Part shown: in pieces, positions 17,709 through 25,718 of the stretch
Position numbering within the stretch: the first letter of the stretch is position 1
Layout: every line of letters begins with the position of its first letter
Source: Thermogemmatispora sp.
Lineage (GTDB): Bacteria; Chloroflexota; Ktedonobacteria; Ktedonobacterales; Ktedonobacteraceae
Direction of reading: 5' to 3'
Assembly: GCF_019683635.1 (NCBI RefSeq)
Contig: NZ_JADGIA010000033.1
Span: 1 to 33,557 of the forward strand
Length of the DNA: 33,557 nucleotides
The notes under the pieces: generated by a model
Told to the model about the DNA's origin: nothing
Seen by the model: the letters and a program-made list of their open reading frames with translations, nothing else
Databases searched by the model: none
Made by a program: the position numbers and the translations under genes

Positions 17709-18698
17709 ATGGCAGCAGAAATGCAGATTCCAACCTTTCAAGATATACTGCGGGCCAGACAGCAAATTGCGCCCTATTTGCCACGCACTCCCCTGTACAG
17801 CTACCCAGCACTCAACGAGTTGCTTGCGACCCAGGTCTATGTCAAGCACGAGAACTATCAGCCGGTAGGAGCCTTCAAAGTGCGCGGAGGCGTCAATCTG
17901 ATCGCACGTCTCACGCCCGAGGAGCGTGCTCGTGGGGTTATCGCGGCCTCCACTGGCAACCACGGCCAGTCGGTGGCCTATGCTGCTCGCCTCTTTGGGG
18001 TCAAAGCGCGCATCGTCGTTCCCGAAGGAGCGAATCCAGGTAAAGTAGCGGCCATGCGTGGGATGGGTGCAGAAGTCATCTTTCATGGTCCGACCTATGA
18101 TGAAGCCAAGTCCTACTGTGAAGAGCTGGCCCGGCAGCATGGCTATCGTTACATCCATTCGGGGGATGAGCCACTGCTGATTGCTGGAGTGGCGACCCTG
18201 ACCCTGGAGATTCTGGAGGACTGCCCGGACCTGGAGGTGCTCATTGTCCCCATCGGGGGCGGCAGCGGTGCCGCCGGCGCCTGTCTTGTGGCCCATACGC
18301 TTAATCCTGGCTTGCGCGTCATCGGCGTGCAATCCGAGGCAGCCCCAGCGGCTTACGAATCCTGGCGCCAGCGGCGACTGGTGACCGCTCCGAATCGCAC
18401 CCTGGCTGAAGGACTGGCAACCGGGGTCTCTTTCGCCTTACCGCAGCAGATCCTGCAGGAGCAGCTGCGCGAATTCGTATTGGTCTCCGACGAGGAAATC
18501 CTACGCGCGATTGCCTGGATGGCTGAGCTGGCCCATACGCTGGCCGAGGGAGCAGGAGCCGCGGCCCTAGCGGCAGCCTATCGCCTGCGAGACGAGCTGC
18601 AAGGCAAAAAAGTTGCTCTCGTCTGCTCGGGCGGCAACATCTCCCTGGAGCAGTTACAGCGCGCCCTCGCTCTCCGCTTACAGAAACAGAATCAGTAG
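17709..18698 (+). CDS. Threonine/serine dehydratase (PLP-dependent, threonine ammonia-lyase-like)
   Basis: A 329-residue fold-type II PLP enzyme without the C-terminal ACT regulatory domain, so it matches the short (catabolic or serine/threonine dehydratase) class. The PLP Lys is Lys57 in VGAFKVRG. STGNHGQSVAYAA holds the Asn-Gly-His substrate loop, PIGGGSGAAGAC is the phosphate-binding glycine loop and CSGGNIS the ring-nitrogen Ser region. These enzymes deaminate threonine or serine to 2-oxobutyrate or pyruvate. Related serine racemases and hydroxyaspartate dehydratases cannot be excluded. ATG 17709 is preferred to a TTG at 17673 because family homology begins just after it; only a weak GAGAAG precedes. 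The GNAT gene follows after 90 bases. Confidence 0.88.
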   Translation: MAAEMQIPTFQDILRARQQIAPYLPRTPLYSYPALNELLATQVYVKHENYQPVGAFKVRGGVNLIARLTPEERARGVIAASTGNHGQSVAYAARLFGVKARIVVPEGANPGKVAAMRGMGAEVIFHGPTYDEAKSYCEELARQHGYRYIHSGDEPLLIAGVATLTLEILEDCPDLEVLIVPIGGGSGAAGACLVAHTLNPGLRVIGVQSEAAPAAYESWRQRRLVTAPNRTLAEGLATGVSFALPQQILQEQLREFVLVSDEEILRAIAWMAELAHTLAEGAGAAALAAAYRLRDELQGKKVALVCSGGNISLEQLQRALALRLQKQNQ

Positions 18699-18788
18699 GG
18701 AGCCTGTGAGCGATCGGCGCTTATCCAGAGCAAGGCCGGAGTTCACGAGAACCGAGAGCATCGTCAGTAACGAGGGGAAACAAGCAAG

Positions 18789-19307
18789 ATGAGCACTGTT
18801 GTTCGTATTCGAGAGATTACGCCAGACGATGCTGAGGCTTTTCTGTCGCTTTGTAAGCGCCTTGATCAGGAGACGCGCTTTATGCTACTGGAGCCTGATG
18901 AGCGCACCCTGATGCCAGACGAGCAACGGCAAGCGCTTGAAAACCTGCTGGCGACCGGTCGCTCGACCATTTTTGTGGCAGAAGCTGGGCAGAGTGGCGA
19001 GCTGGTTGGCTACCTGGCCATCAATGGAGGAACCTATCGGCGCGAACGTCAGCGGGCTACACTGGTCATCGGCATACTCCAGGCCTTTACAGGCCAGGGG
19101 ATTGGCAGCCGTCTCTTCCAGGCGATGGAGCACTGGGCCCGGCAACGGAGCTTTCATCGTCTGGAATTAACCGTGATGGTCCATAACCAGCGCGCACTGG
19201 CCCTCTATCTCCGGCAAGGCTTTATGATTGAGGGTCTGCGCCGTCAGGCCCTCGTCGTCGATGGGCAGTATATCGATGAATACTACATGGCGAAACTCCT
19301 TGAATAA
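18789..19307 (+). CDS. GNAT family N-acetyltransferase
   Basis: A 172-residue single-domain GNAT protein. Residues 1-60 give the N-terminal RIREITPDDAEAF segment. The acetyl-CoA pyrophosphate loop appears as QAFTGQGIGSRLF (98-110), followed by ELTVMVHNQRALALYLRQGFMIEG (126-149) with the conserved Asn and the Tyr/Gly-Phe motif, ending with YIDEYYMAKLL. This arrangement is typical of RimI/RimJ-like and small-molecule acetyltransferases; the substrate cannot be read. GAGGGGAAA precedes ATG 18789 by a normal spacing. It sits between the dehydratase and prfB on the same strand, with about 100 bases to prfB. Confidence 0.88.
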   Translation: MSTVVRIREITPDDAEAFLSLCKRLDQETRFMLLEPDERTLMPDEQRQALENLLATGRSTIFVAEAGQSGELVGYLAINGGTYRRERQRATLVIGILQAFTGQGIGSRLFQAMEHWARQRSFHRLELTVMVHNQRALALYLRQGFMIEGLRRQALVVDGQYIDEYYMAKLLE

Positions 19308-19368
19308 GCCTTCGGCATCGGCGGGGACGAGAGAGCAGCGTGGGCCGGTCTGCTGAACGGAACAGCTC

Positions 19369-19397
19369 TTTCGTCGGAGCTACAAACATGCTACAAT
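19369..19397 (+). promoter_or_regulatory. Probable prfB promoter giving a leaderless mRNA
   Basis: TACAAT at 19392-19397 lies exactly 7 bases before ATG 19405, so transcription would start at or beside the A of the start codon. A weak TTTCGT at 19369-19374 is 17 bases upstream. No Shine-Dalgarno sequence precedes the ATG, which fits a leaderless transcript. Confidence 0.45.
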
Positions 19398-19404
19398 AAC
19401 AACC

Positions 19405-20521
19405 ATGAGTGAGCTAACCTCGCGTATTGAACGCCTGCAATGGCGAGTCCACGAAACGATGGTGCGCCTTTGACCTGGCGCACAAACGAGAACAGCTTGC
19501 GGCTCTAGAGGCGGAGACGCTCCAACCCGATTTCTGGTCCGACAATCGGCGGGCCCAGTCTCACATGCAGCATCTCACAGCATTGCGTGAAGAAATCGAG
19601 ACCTGGGAGAGACTAGAGAAGCAGCTTCAGGAGCTGCAGGAGTTAGCGCAATTGCTGGAAGAGGAGCCGGATGCCGATCTGGAGGCTGAGGTCACGCGCT
19701 CGCTGAATGCCGTGGAGCAAGAAGTAGAGCAGCTTGAGCTGGCTCTGCTCTTCAGCGGCGAGCACGATGAACGCGACGCTATTCTCAGCATCCATGCTGG
19801 TAGCGGCGGCGTCGATGCCCAGGATTGGGCCGAGATGCTGCTACGCATGTACTTGCGCTGGGCCGAGCGGCATCGCTTCCGCACCCAGATCTACGAGTAC
19901 AACGAAGGTGAGGAGGCAGGCATCAAGAGCGCCACGGTCGAGATCGCAGGACGCTATGCCTATGGCCACCTGCGTTCCGAGATCGGAACCCATCGTCTCA
20001 TTCGCCTCTCGCCTTTCGATGCCGCCCATCGCCGCCATACCTCCTTTGCTCGCGTCGAGGTTATCCCCGATATTGAGGACACCATCGAGGTAACCATTCG
20101 CCCCGAAGACCTCGATATCGATACCTATCGCTCGACCGGCGCTGGCGGCCAACATGTCAACAAGACCGATTCGGCGGTGCGCATCCGCCATATTCCAACA
20201 GGGATCGTGGTCACCTGTCAAAATGAGCGGTCGCAGATCCAGAACCGCGAGGTGGCGATGCGCATCCTGCGGGCGCGCCTCTACGAGTTGGAGCGCCGCA
20301 AGCGTGAGGAGGAAGTCGCGCGTCTCAAGGGCGAGTATGTCCAGGCCGACTTTGGAACCCAGATCCGCACAGTCACCTTGCATCCGTATACGATCGTCAA
20401 GGATCATCGCACCGGATATGAGACCAGCGATACCCAGGGGTACCTGGCCGGCGATCTTGATCCCTTTATTCGCGCGTACCTCCAGATGCAGGCGCAGCAG
20501 GCGGCGAGCGTCCAGCGCTAA
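19405..20521 (+). CDS. prfB: Peptide chain release factor 2, with programmed +1 frameshift
   Basis: RF2 recognises UGA/UAA stop codons and triggers peptide release. The gene is read in two frames. ATG 19405 opens a 22-codon segment ending CGC-CTT-TGA (TGA 19471-19473), and a +1 shift continues at GAC 19472 to TAA 20519-20521, giving 371 residues, normal for RF2. The junction yields ...MVRL-DLAHKREQL. The downstream part has the SPF codon-recognition tripeptide (about 202-204) and the catalytic GGQ (about 247-249, GAGGQHVNKTDSAVRI). CTT-TGA-C is the classic autoregulatory shift site: low RF2 slows termination at the internal UGA and favours the shift. The usual upstream AGGGGG-like stimulator is weak here (GATGGTG). 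A purely conventional reading would give a 5'-truncated gene from about 19427. Confidence 0.95.
19465..19474 (+). promoter_or_regulatory. Programmed +1 frameshift site of prfB
   Basis: The sequence CGC CTT TGA C has CTT at 19468-19470 followed by in-frame TGA at 19471-19473 and C at 19474. tRNA-Leu on CTT slips to TTT, moving reading to GAC. This is the established bacterial prfB autoregulation signal. Confidence 0.92.
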
Positions 20522-20573
20522 CCTGGCAGCCTGGCGGTGCCTGCTTACTCGTAGGTGGAAGAAGAGCTAGGCG

Positions 20574-20618
20574 GAGCCAGGCCAGTGATGGCGCCCTCTG
20601 CCGCCGCTGGCCTGGCTC
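20574..20618. terminator. Hairpin between convergent prfB and sigma factor genes
   Basis: GAGCCAGGCCAG (20574-20585) and CTGGCCTGGCTC (20607-20618) form a perfect 12-bp stem; a smaller GGCG/CGCC helix can form inside the 21-base loop. It lies between two convergent stop codons and has no strong T-run on either strand, so it is a likely bidirectional, non-canonical terminator. Confidence 0.6.
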
Positions 20619-20636
20619 GCCGGTCTCCACTCCCTT

Positions 20637-21722
20637 TCAGAGCGAAGCAAATTCGCGCAGACCGTAGTAGCGCTCGGGATAGCGCAGCTTGCGTAGTGCC
20701 TTCACCTCGATCTGGCGAATGCGCTCGCGCGTCAGTTTGAAGCGGGCGCTCACCTCGTCCAACGAGTGAGAACAGCCATCCTGCAAGCCATAGCGCATCT
20801 CAAGAATCGTGCGCTCGCGGGGATTGAGAATCTCCATTGCCTGCTGAAGATGGTCATGGAGTCGCTGACGTGCTTCGCTGTCCTCGGGGGCCATCATGCT
20901 GGGGTCCTCCAGCGTGTCGGCCAGATGATACTGTTCGTCATCGGCTACCGGAGCATCGAGAGAGACTGGCTGCTCCGAGATATTGAGAAGCTCGACAATG
21001 CGCTCCTTGGGAAGGCCGACCTCGGCAGCTAGCTCCTCGGGCAGCGGCTCAACGCCTTGCTCCTGATAGATGCGTCGGGCCACGCGCTTAATGCGGTAAA
21101 TGAGTTCTACAACGTGCACTGGGATATGAATCGTGCGCGAGTGCTCAGCGATCGCCCGGCTGATGGCCTGACGAATCCACCAGGTGGCATACGTGCTGAA
21201 GCGGAACCCGCGGCGGTAGTCGAATTTCTGAGCTGCCCGCATGAGGCCGATGTTCCCTTCCTGAATCATGTCGAGGAGAGGTAGCCCCTGGTTCGTGTAG
21301 CGCTTGGCGATGCTAACAACGAGACGGAGATTTGACTCGATGAGACGCTGGCGAGCACGAAGGTCGCCTTGGGCCACGCGCTCGGCGAGCATTAACTCCT
21401 GTTCTGCAGTCAGCAGCGGATAGGAGCCGATTTCTTTCAAGTAGAGCTTAACAGTGTCATCGATGGCACTGCGTTCTGATGTCTCCTCTCCATCCTCATC
21501 CTCGTCCTCCTCTTCTCCCAGCTCAGCGAGGACAGCCTCTTCGCTTTCCAGGTCGAGATCGGAGGGGCCAGGCTCATCGAAAGCGGCGGCGGCCTGACGG
21601 CTGCGTTTGTTGCTATGCCTGGGTTGCCCCGCTCTCTTCGTTGGACGCTGGGCCGCAAAAGTCATGTCATCCATCTCAAGCAGACCAAGATGCGTCTCTG
21701 CCTTGTTTCCTCGCACTCCCAT
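20637..21722 (-). CDS. RNA polymerase primary-type sigma factor (SigA/RpoD family)
   Basis: A 361-residue sigma-70. Residues 1-85 are low-complexity, ending in a very acidic run ([11 protein letters not shown]), in place of a long region 1.1. Region 1.2 begins at [18 protein letters not shown] (88-105). Region 2 includes [33 protein letters not shown] and the -10-recognising [10 protein letters not shown] (178-187). Region 3 starts at [10 protein letters not shown]. Region 4 has the [15 protein letters not shown] helix and the -35-recognising [20 protein letters not shown] (328-347). Both DNA-binding helices match housekeeping sigma factors closely. Ktedonobacteria often carry several group 1/2 sigma genes, so whether this is the essential one is not certain. 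AAGGAG lies 8 bases before ATG 21722. No promoter could be assigned with confidence. Confidence 0.92.
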   Translation of the reverse strand: MGVRGNKAETHLGLLEMDDMTFAAQRPTKRAGQPRHSNKRSRQAAAAFDEPGPSDLDLESEEAVLAELGEEEDEDEDGEETSERSAIDDTVKLYLKEIGSYPLLTAEQELMLAERVAQGDLRARQRLIESNLRLVVSIAKRYTNQGLPLLDMIQEGNIGLMRAAQKFDYRRGFRFSTYATWWIRQAISRAIAEHSRTIHIPVHVVELIYRIKRVARRIYQEQGVEPLPEELAAEVGLPKERIVELLNISEQPVSLDAPVADDEQYHLADTLEDPSMMAPEDSEARQRLHDHLQQAMEILNPRERTILEMRYGLQDGCSHSLDEVSARFKLTRERIRQIEVKALRKLRYPERYYGLREFASL

Positions 21723-22384
21723 TACTCAAGCTCCTTATGGCGCAGATGAGGTCGCGTTGATCACGCTGCTCATGCAACCGATGCCAGTGGATTGAAATGG
21801 CCGCCCTGACTGAAGAACCAGGTGCGGCGCAGGATTTGCGCTCCCACATTTCTCTGGATTCGCAAAAAGCGTGCCAAAGGGTAAGGGAAGGTCGCAAAAA
21901 AGGCGAGGAGACCATGAGCCTGATGGCGAAGGGCCAGCCCGGCCTTGTCTCCGGGCGGAGAGATCAGAGAGCAGAGCGCCTGGCGAGCCGAAAGACGCTG
22001 ATGTACCATCCAGGAATCTACTGGAGGGCGAAGAGATTTCCATCTCTGGGGAATTTTACTCACCCGGCTGCCTAGCCGGCCAGGCACCAGGCAGCTCTGC
22101 GCCGGCACTCGCTCGCCTCGCGGTAAGCCGCCAGGTTGCCAAAGGTGCAAGGGACTGGTGCAGACGGCGTCTCCCTGGACCGGGCCAGGGCTTGCTTCTC
22201 CCTGGTATGCTAATGTGTAGAGTGAGCAAACAGGCGGCGGAGTGGAGCAGGAGACGAAGCGCAAGAGGAGGATGCTGGTGAGGGCAAGCTCAGGTACGTT
22301 CACGTCAGCCCCCATCCTGGCCTCAGACGACGCTGACGATCCTCAGCCACGCTTGCTTCTTGCTTGCCATTTCGGCAGAAACAA
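21723..22384. other. Intergenic region upstream of the sigma factor gene
   Basis: About 660 bases with no supported gene; overlapping open frames on both strands lack ribosome sites and family features. A 6-bp hairpin, CCCTGG and CCAGGG, lies near 22173-22190. The sigma factor promoter on the minus strand could not be located with confidence. Confidence 0.4.
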
Positions 22385-22413
22385 TTGTGTGTGACGAATA
22401 GATATGTTATAAT
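22385..22413 (+). promoter_or_regulatory. Strong sigma-70-type promoter
   Basis: TTGTGT at 22385-22390, a 17-base spacer, then a perfect TATAAT at 22408-22413 with an extended TGT in front. It is among the best promoter matches in the window. Transcription would begin near 22420 and run into a structured leader and then the small zinc-ribbon gene. An 8-bp inverted repeat, TGTGTGAC (22388-22395) and GTCACACA (22497-22504), flanks the start region. Confidence 0.75.
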
Positions 22414-22510
22414 CGTGTGGTATCGAAGAGATACACGCGCGAGCGGTTGGGATTGGCCGTTCCCAGCAAAACCGACCCCTCATAGGGAAAGAGGGTGTCA
22501 CACAAGAGAC
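22414..22510 (+). ncRNA. Candidate structured leader or small RNA
   Basis: Immediately after the strong promoter, about 90 bases can fold into consecutive helices. First, TATC/GATA (22421-22424 with 22430-22433), extendable with CGTGT/ACACG. Second, CGGTT-GGGA ... TCCC-(5-base bulge)-AACCG (22444-22474). Third, GACCCCTC ... GAGGGTGTC (22474-22499) with one bulged T. GTGTG (22415-22419) can instead pair with CACAC (22499-22503) to close the whole unit, which excludes the extension of the first hairpin; two alternative folds are therefore possible. No poly-T terminator follows. I do not recognise a known riboswitch or 6S/SRP/RNase P signature. It may be the 5' leader of the small zinc-ribbon gene, or a separate RNA. 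Confidence 0.35.
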
Positions 22511-22675
22511 AATCTGTGGTATGATAGCGGCGGCATGGACTATGTATGACTGCTGTGGGGACGCGGATGCAGAGGCGGAGGCTCCCCCTCGGCTTACTTC
22601 TTCGCCCAGCCTCGCCTGGTCTCGTGGTTAGGCAGGCGAATACAATCCTCCAGAGAGAAGGAAGGAGGCGATTTC

Positions 22676-22891
22676 GTGGAATTCTCGTTTCCTCGGTGTC
22701 GCAAATGTAGTGAAGGTGATCTGGTTCCGCTTTCGGACTTCGGCAGCCAGGGAGCTTCTATCGAGTACAAGGCCTGGGTCTGTACCAATCCCTCTTGCCT
22801 GTACAACATCAAGATTAGGAATGGAGATATCATCATTAATGAACCCATTAGTGATGGCTCTCTCCATCAGTACCGTGGCAGCCGCTCGTGA
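22676..22891 (+). CDS. Small zinc-ribbon-like protein, 71 aa, unknown function
   Basis: GTG 22676 is preceded by a strong AAGGAAGGAGG ribosome site 7-8 bases upstream. The protein has two Cys pairs, RCRKC (CxxC) near residues 8-11 and VCTNPSC (CxxxxC) near 36-41, about 25 residues apart, and Cys-flanking aromatic/basic residues as in a zinc ribbon. The C-terminal third (NIKIRNGDIIINEP) is mixed and soluble. I do not recognise a named family; similar short proteins may bind zinc and nucleic acid or protein, but this is inference. The long leader from the promoter at 22385-22413 (about 255 bases) suggests post-transcriptional control. The strong ribosome site and ordered Cys spacing make it a better gene candidate than neighbouring open frames. 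Confidence 0.6.
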   Translation: MEFSFPRCRKCSEGDLVPLSDFGSQGASIEYKAWVCTNPSCLYNIKIRNGDIIINEPISDGSLHQYRGSRS

Positions 22892-23628
22892 ACCGGCCTC
22901 CAATCGCTAAGATCCCATCCATAATCAACGCAGTACCTGGATGGCTACGGTGGTGGGCAACAGGGATACCCGCCGCTGCCCTGCCCCCGATCCGGTTCGG
23001 TCGCGTGCAACGGGTTTCTTTGTGTGTTTAGCTGCTGAAAAGACGCTGGCACGGTGCTCTTGCTCTGCCTGATGCCTTTTCAGATTCAGCGCGCACTTGT
23101 AAAGCGAGGGCGTTCTCACCTGCCGCACGGCTCCGTCCCAGGTGAGCAGGCCCTCACTTACAAGTTCGCCACATTCGCTCTCTTCGCCCGCCGCTTCCTG
23201 CCCGGCTAATCCCCCAGCTCTTGGCTCTCTCCCGTGCCACGCAGGGCTTGCTTTCAGCTTTGGCAAGGTCTGTCAGTTGAGATGGCGCATGTCGAGTGCG
23301 AGCGCCGCTACTGTCCCTGCCTGCTGCTCTCTTCAATTGCTTGTTGCCTTTCTCGCAGCCCGGTGAACGCACGTGAGCTGGACCTCCCTTTACTTCTCAG
23401 GCGGGAATCGTCTACAATGAAAGCTGATGGCTGGGACCGGCAGGGGGCGAGTGAGACCTGTCAGTCTGCTGGTCTGGCCCCTTCTTGTCGTCTGCCTTTG
23501 CGCCCGATCATGGGCAGTCAACGCCTGCTTTTCCGAGATGGTAGGGCAGATGTGGAAGGAGAGCGCAGCGCGCTGTTGGCGAACGATTGAGCTGAAGTCT
23601 CTGATCGCCTGAAGGAGTCGAAATCACG
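22892..23628. other. Intergenic region upstream of ftsY
   Basis: About 740 bases without a supported gene. An open frame on the minus strand (22925-23266) and several on the plus strand have no ribosome site or recognisable family. A promoter for ftsY is likely near 23389-23418. The segment also has a small GGCGC/GCGCC hairpin near 23285-23307. Confidence 0.4.
23389..23418 (+). promoter_or_regulatory. Putative ftsY promoter
   Basis: TTTACT at 23389-23394, an 18-base spacer and TACAAT at 23413-23418. Transcription would begin near 23425, leaving a leader of about 200 bases before GTG 23629. Confidence 0.45.
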
Positions 23629-24651
23629 GTGCTTAATAGATTTTTTGGTCGTAAACCAAAAGAGGAAGAAGGAGCTGCCAGGCAAGAAGAAAACGTTGCG
23701 GGGCAGGAGCGGAAGGGAGCGGACTCGGCGTTCGAACAGCGGCTGAGCTTTCTCAAGGCCAGCCTGAGTCGTACGCGCCGGCTCTTCGGGCGGGTGCAGG
23801 AGAGTTTCCGGCAAGACGAGCCGCTGACTGACACCTTCTGGGATGAGCTTGAGGAGTCCCTCATCGAGGCCGATGTAGGAGCCAGCACCACAACCTGGCT
23901 GCTTGAGCGTCTGCGCGAGCGGGCTGAGCAGGAGCACTTGCGTACAACCTCGCAAGTGCGGCGTGCCCTGCGCGAAGAACTGCTGGCCCTGCTCGGCAAA
24001 GCGGCGCCATTGCGCTTTGCCACTCAGGCGCCGCTAACGGTCATGCTCATCATCGGGGTCAATGGCTCGGGTAAGACCACTACGGTGGCCAAACTCGCCT
24101 ACCGTCTCAAGCAAGAGGGCCATCGCGTCATCCTGGCGGCTGCCGATACTTTCCGCGCTGGAGCGATCGAGCAGCTAAAAACCTGGGGTGAGCGCATCGA
24201 TGTGCCAGTCATCAGCCAGAACCCCGGTTCTGATCCCGGGGCGGTGGTCTATGATGCCATTCAGGCTGGCCTCTCCCGGGGCCATGATGTCTTGCTGGTT
24301 GATACTGCCGGACGCTTACACACGAAGTTCAATCTGATGGAGGAGCTGAAGAAGATCGGGAAGGTGGTGCAGAAGTTCCTGCCCGAGGGGCCCCAGGAGC
24401 TGCTCATTGTGATCGATGCGACCACGGGCCAGAATGCGCTGTTGCAGGCCCGAAAGTTCGCTGAAGATGTTGGCCTAACTGGCGTCATCATTACCAAGAT
24501 GGATAGTACGGCCAAGGGCGGCTTTGCCTTTGCTGTGGCCGACGACCTGGGCGTGCCTATCAAGTTCCTCGGTACCGGCGAGAAGGTCACCGATTTGATG
24601 CCCTTTGATCCAGAGAGCTTCGTAGAAGCACTTCTGGCCCAGGATGAATAG
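23629..24651 (+). CDS. ftsY: Signal recognition particle receptor FtsY
   Basis: A 340-residue SRP GTPase. FtsY docks SRP-bound ribosomes at the membrane and passes nascent membrane proteins to SecYEG. An N-terminal charged tail (1-35) is short and acidic; the helical N domain covers ~36-125. The G domain shows [10 protein letters not shown] (143-152), [11 protein letters not shown] (173-183), DTAGR (225-229), TKMD (289-292) and [12 protein letters not shown] (315-326), the last being typical of FtsY rather than Ffh; the Ffh M domain is absent. GTG 23629 follows AAGGAG by 11 bases, slightly long. accD follows after about 83 bases on the same strand; ftsY and accDA may share transcripts. Confidence 0.95.
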   Translation: MLNRFFGRKPKEEEGAARQEENVAGQERKGADSAFEQRLSFLKASLSRTRRLFGRVQESFRQDEPLTDTFWDELEESLIEADVGASTTTWLLERLRERAEQEHLRTTSQVRRALREELLALLGKAAPLRFATQAPLTVMLIIGVNGSGKTTTVAKLAYRLKQEGHRVILAAADTFRAGAIEQLKTWGERIDVPVISQNPGSDPGAVVYDAIQAGLSRGHDVLLVDTAGRLHTKFNLMEELKKIGKVVQKFLPEGPQELLIVIDATTGQNALLQARKFAEDVGLTGVIITKMDSTAKGGFAFAVADDLGVPIKFLGTGEKVTDLMPFDPESFVEALLAQDE

Positions 24652-24734
24652 CGAAGTCAAACAACTGCTGCTGCTACAGATAAGGGCAACATCAACGACG
24701 CATCGCAACGTCACAAACATAAGAGGGTACTGTT

Positions 24735-25718
24735 ATGGCGAAGGAAGCGGCGGGCTCTTCCGGTGGGCCGCAGCCTGAGCGGTCTTCAGGACCGGGGGTT
24801 GCTCCCGATAATTTGATGGTTAAATGCCCCAAATGTAAGGAGATCCTCTATAGCCGAGACTGGGAGAAGAATTTAAAGGTCTGCTCGCGCTGCAACTATC
24901 ACTTCCGCTTGACCGCCCATGAGCGGGTCAGCCTCCTGCTTGATCCCGGCAGTTTTGTGGAGCTGGACGCAGCGATGGTCTCGGTTGATCCTCTGAACTT
25001 TGTGAGCCGTTCCCAGTCCTATACGGAAAAGCTGCAAGAAGAGCGGGCAAAGGTCGGCCTCAATGAGGCGGCGATCCGTGGCTATGGCACGATTGAGGGG
25101 CTACCGCTCTCGCTAGCGGTGATGGATTTCCGCTTTATCGGCGGGAGCATGGGCTCGGTGGTGGGTGAGAAGGTGACGCGCGCTATCGAGCTGGGCCTGG
25201 AGCGCCGCTGGCCGGTGCTGGTGGTCTCGACCTCTGGTGGAGCGCGCATGCAGGAGGGTTTCTATTCACTGCTGCAGATGGCCAAGACGGTCGCCGCTCT
25301 GGCGCGCCTGAGTGAGGCCCGCATTCCCTATTTCAGCTTGATTACTGATCCGACTACGGGTGGCGTCACTGCCAGCTTTGCCATGCTTGGTGATGTGATC
25401 CTGGCCGAGCCGGGGGCTTTGATCGCCTTTGCCGGTCCGCGCGTCATCGAGCAATTTATGCATGTGAAGTTGCCCGAGGGAACGGTCAATTCCGAGTTTG
25501 TGCTCCAGCATGGGATGATCGATGCTGTGGTCCATCGGCGCGAGTTGCGCGCCACACTGGCCCGCCTGCTGCGCCTCTATAAGGTTCCGGAGGCTGAGCG
25601 GGAACAGCGGTCTGCCCCCGCTGCGCAGTCGTCGGTCGAGGCGGCAACACTCTTGTCTCGCCAGCCATCGCCGTCGCGGGCCGAGGTTGGAGGAGGTCAG
25701 GATGGTCTACGATCTTGA
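24735..25718 (+). CDS. accD: Acetyl-CoA carboxylase carboxyltransferase subunit beta
   Basis: A 327-residue protein. AccD and AccA form the carboxyltransferase that moves CO2 from biotin carrier protein to acetyl-CoA, making malonyl-CoA for fatty acid synthesis. The N-terminal zinc ribbon is clear: Cys31 and Cys34 (VKCPKCKE) and Cys50 and Cys53 (VCSRCNYHF). The crotonase-like domain contains YGTIEGLPLSLAVMDFRFIGGSMGSVVGEK, STSGGARMQEG and TTGGVTASFAMLGD, the oxyanion and CoA-binding glycine segments. A Ser/Ala-rich, poorly conserved tail of ~35 residues ends the protein and overlaps the accA start. GAGGG precedes ATG 24735. The overlap implies translational coupling, which would help keep the subunits balanced. 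Confidence 0.96.
   Translation: MAKEAAGSSGGPQPERSSGPGVAPDNLMVKCPKCKEILYSRDWEKNLKVCSRCNYHFRLTAHERVSLLLDPGSFVELDAAMVSVDPLNFVSRSQSYTEKLQEERAKVGLNEAAIRGYGTIEGLPLSLAVMDFRFIGGSMGSVVGEKVTRAIELGLERRWPVLVVSTSGGARMQEGFYSLLQMAKTVAALARLSEARIPYFSLITDPTTGGVTASFAMLGDVILAEPGALIAFAGPRVIEQFMHVKLPEGTVNSEFVLQHGMIDAVVHRRELRATLARLLRLYKVPEAEREQRSAPAAQSSVEAATLLSRQPSPSRAEVGGGQDGLRS

Noticed and set aside
19427..20521. prfB as a single-frame gene starting at TTG 19427
   Set aside because: That frame's first 15 residues are not RF2-like, while ATG 19405 plus the CTT-TGA-C shift gives a correct N-terminus.
22925..23266. 113-codon open frame on the minus strand
   Set aside because: No ribosome site, no recognised domain and low-complexity composition; treated as non-coding.
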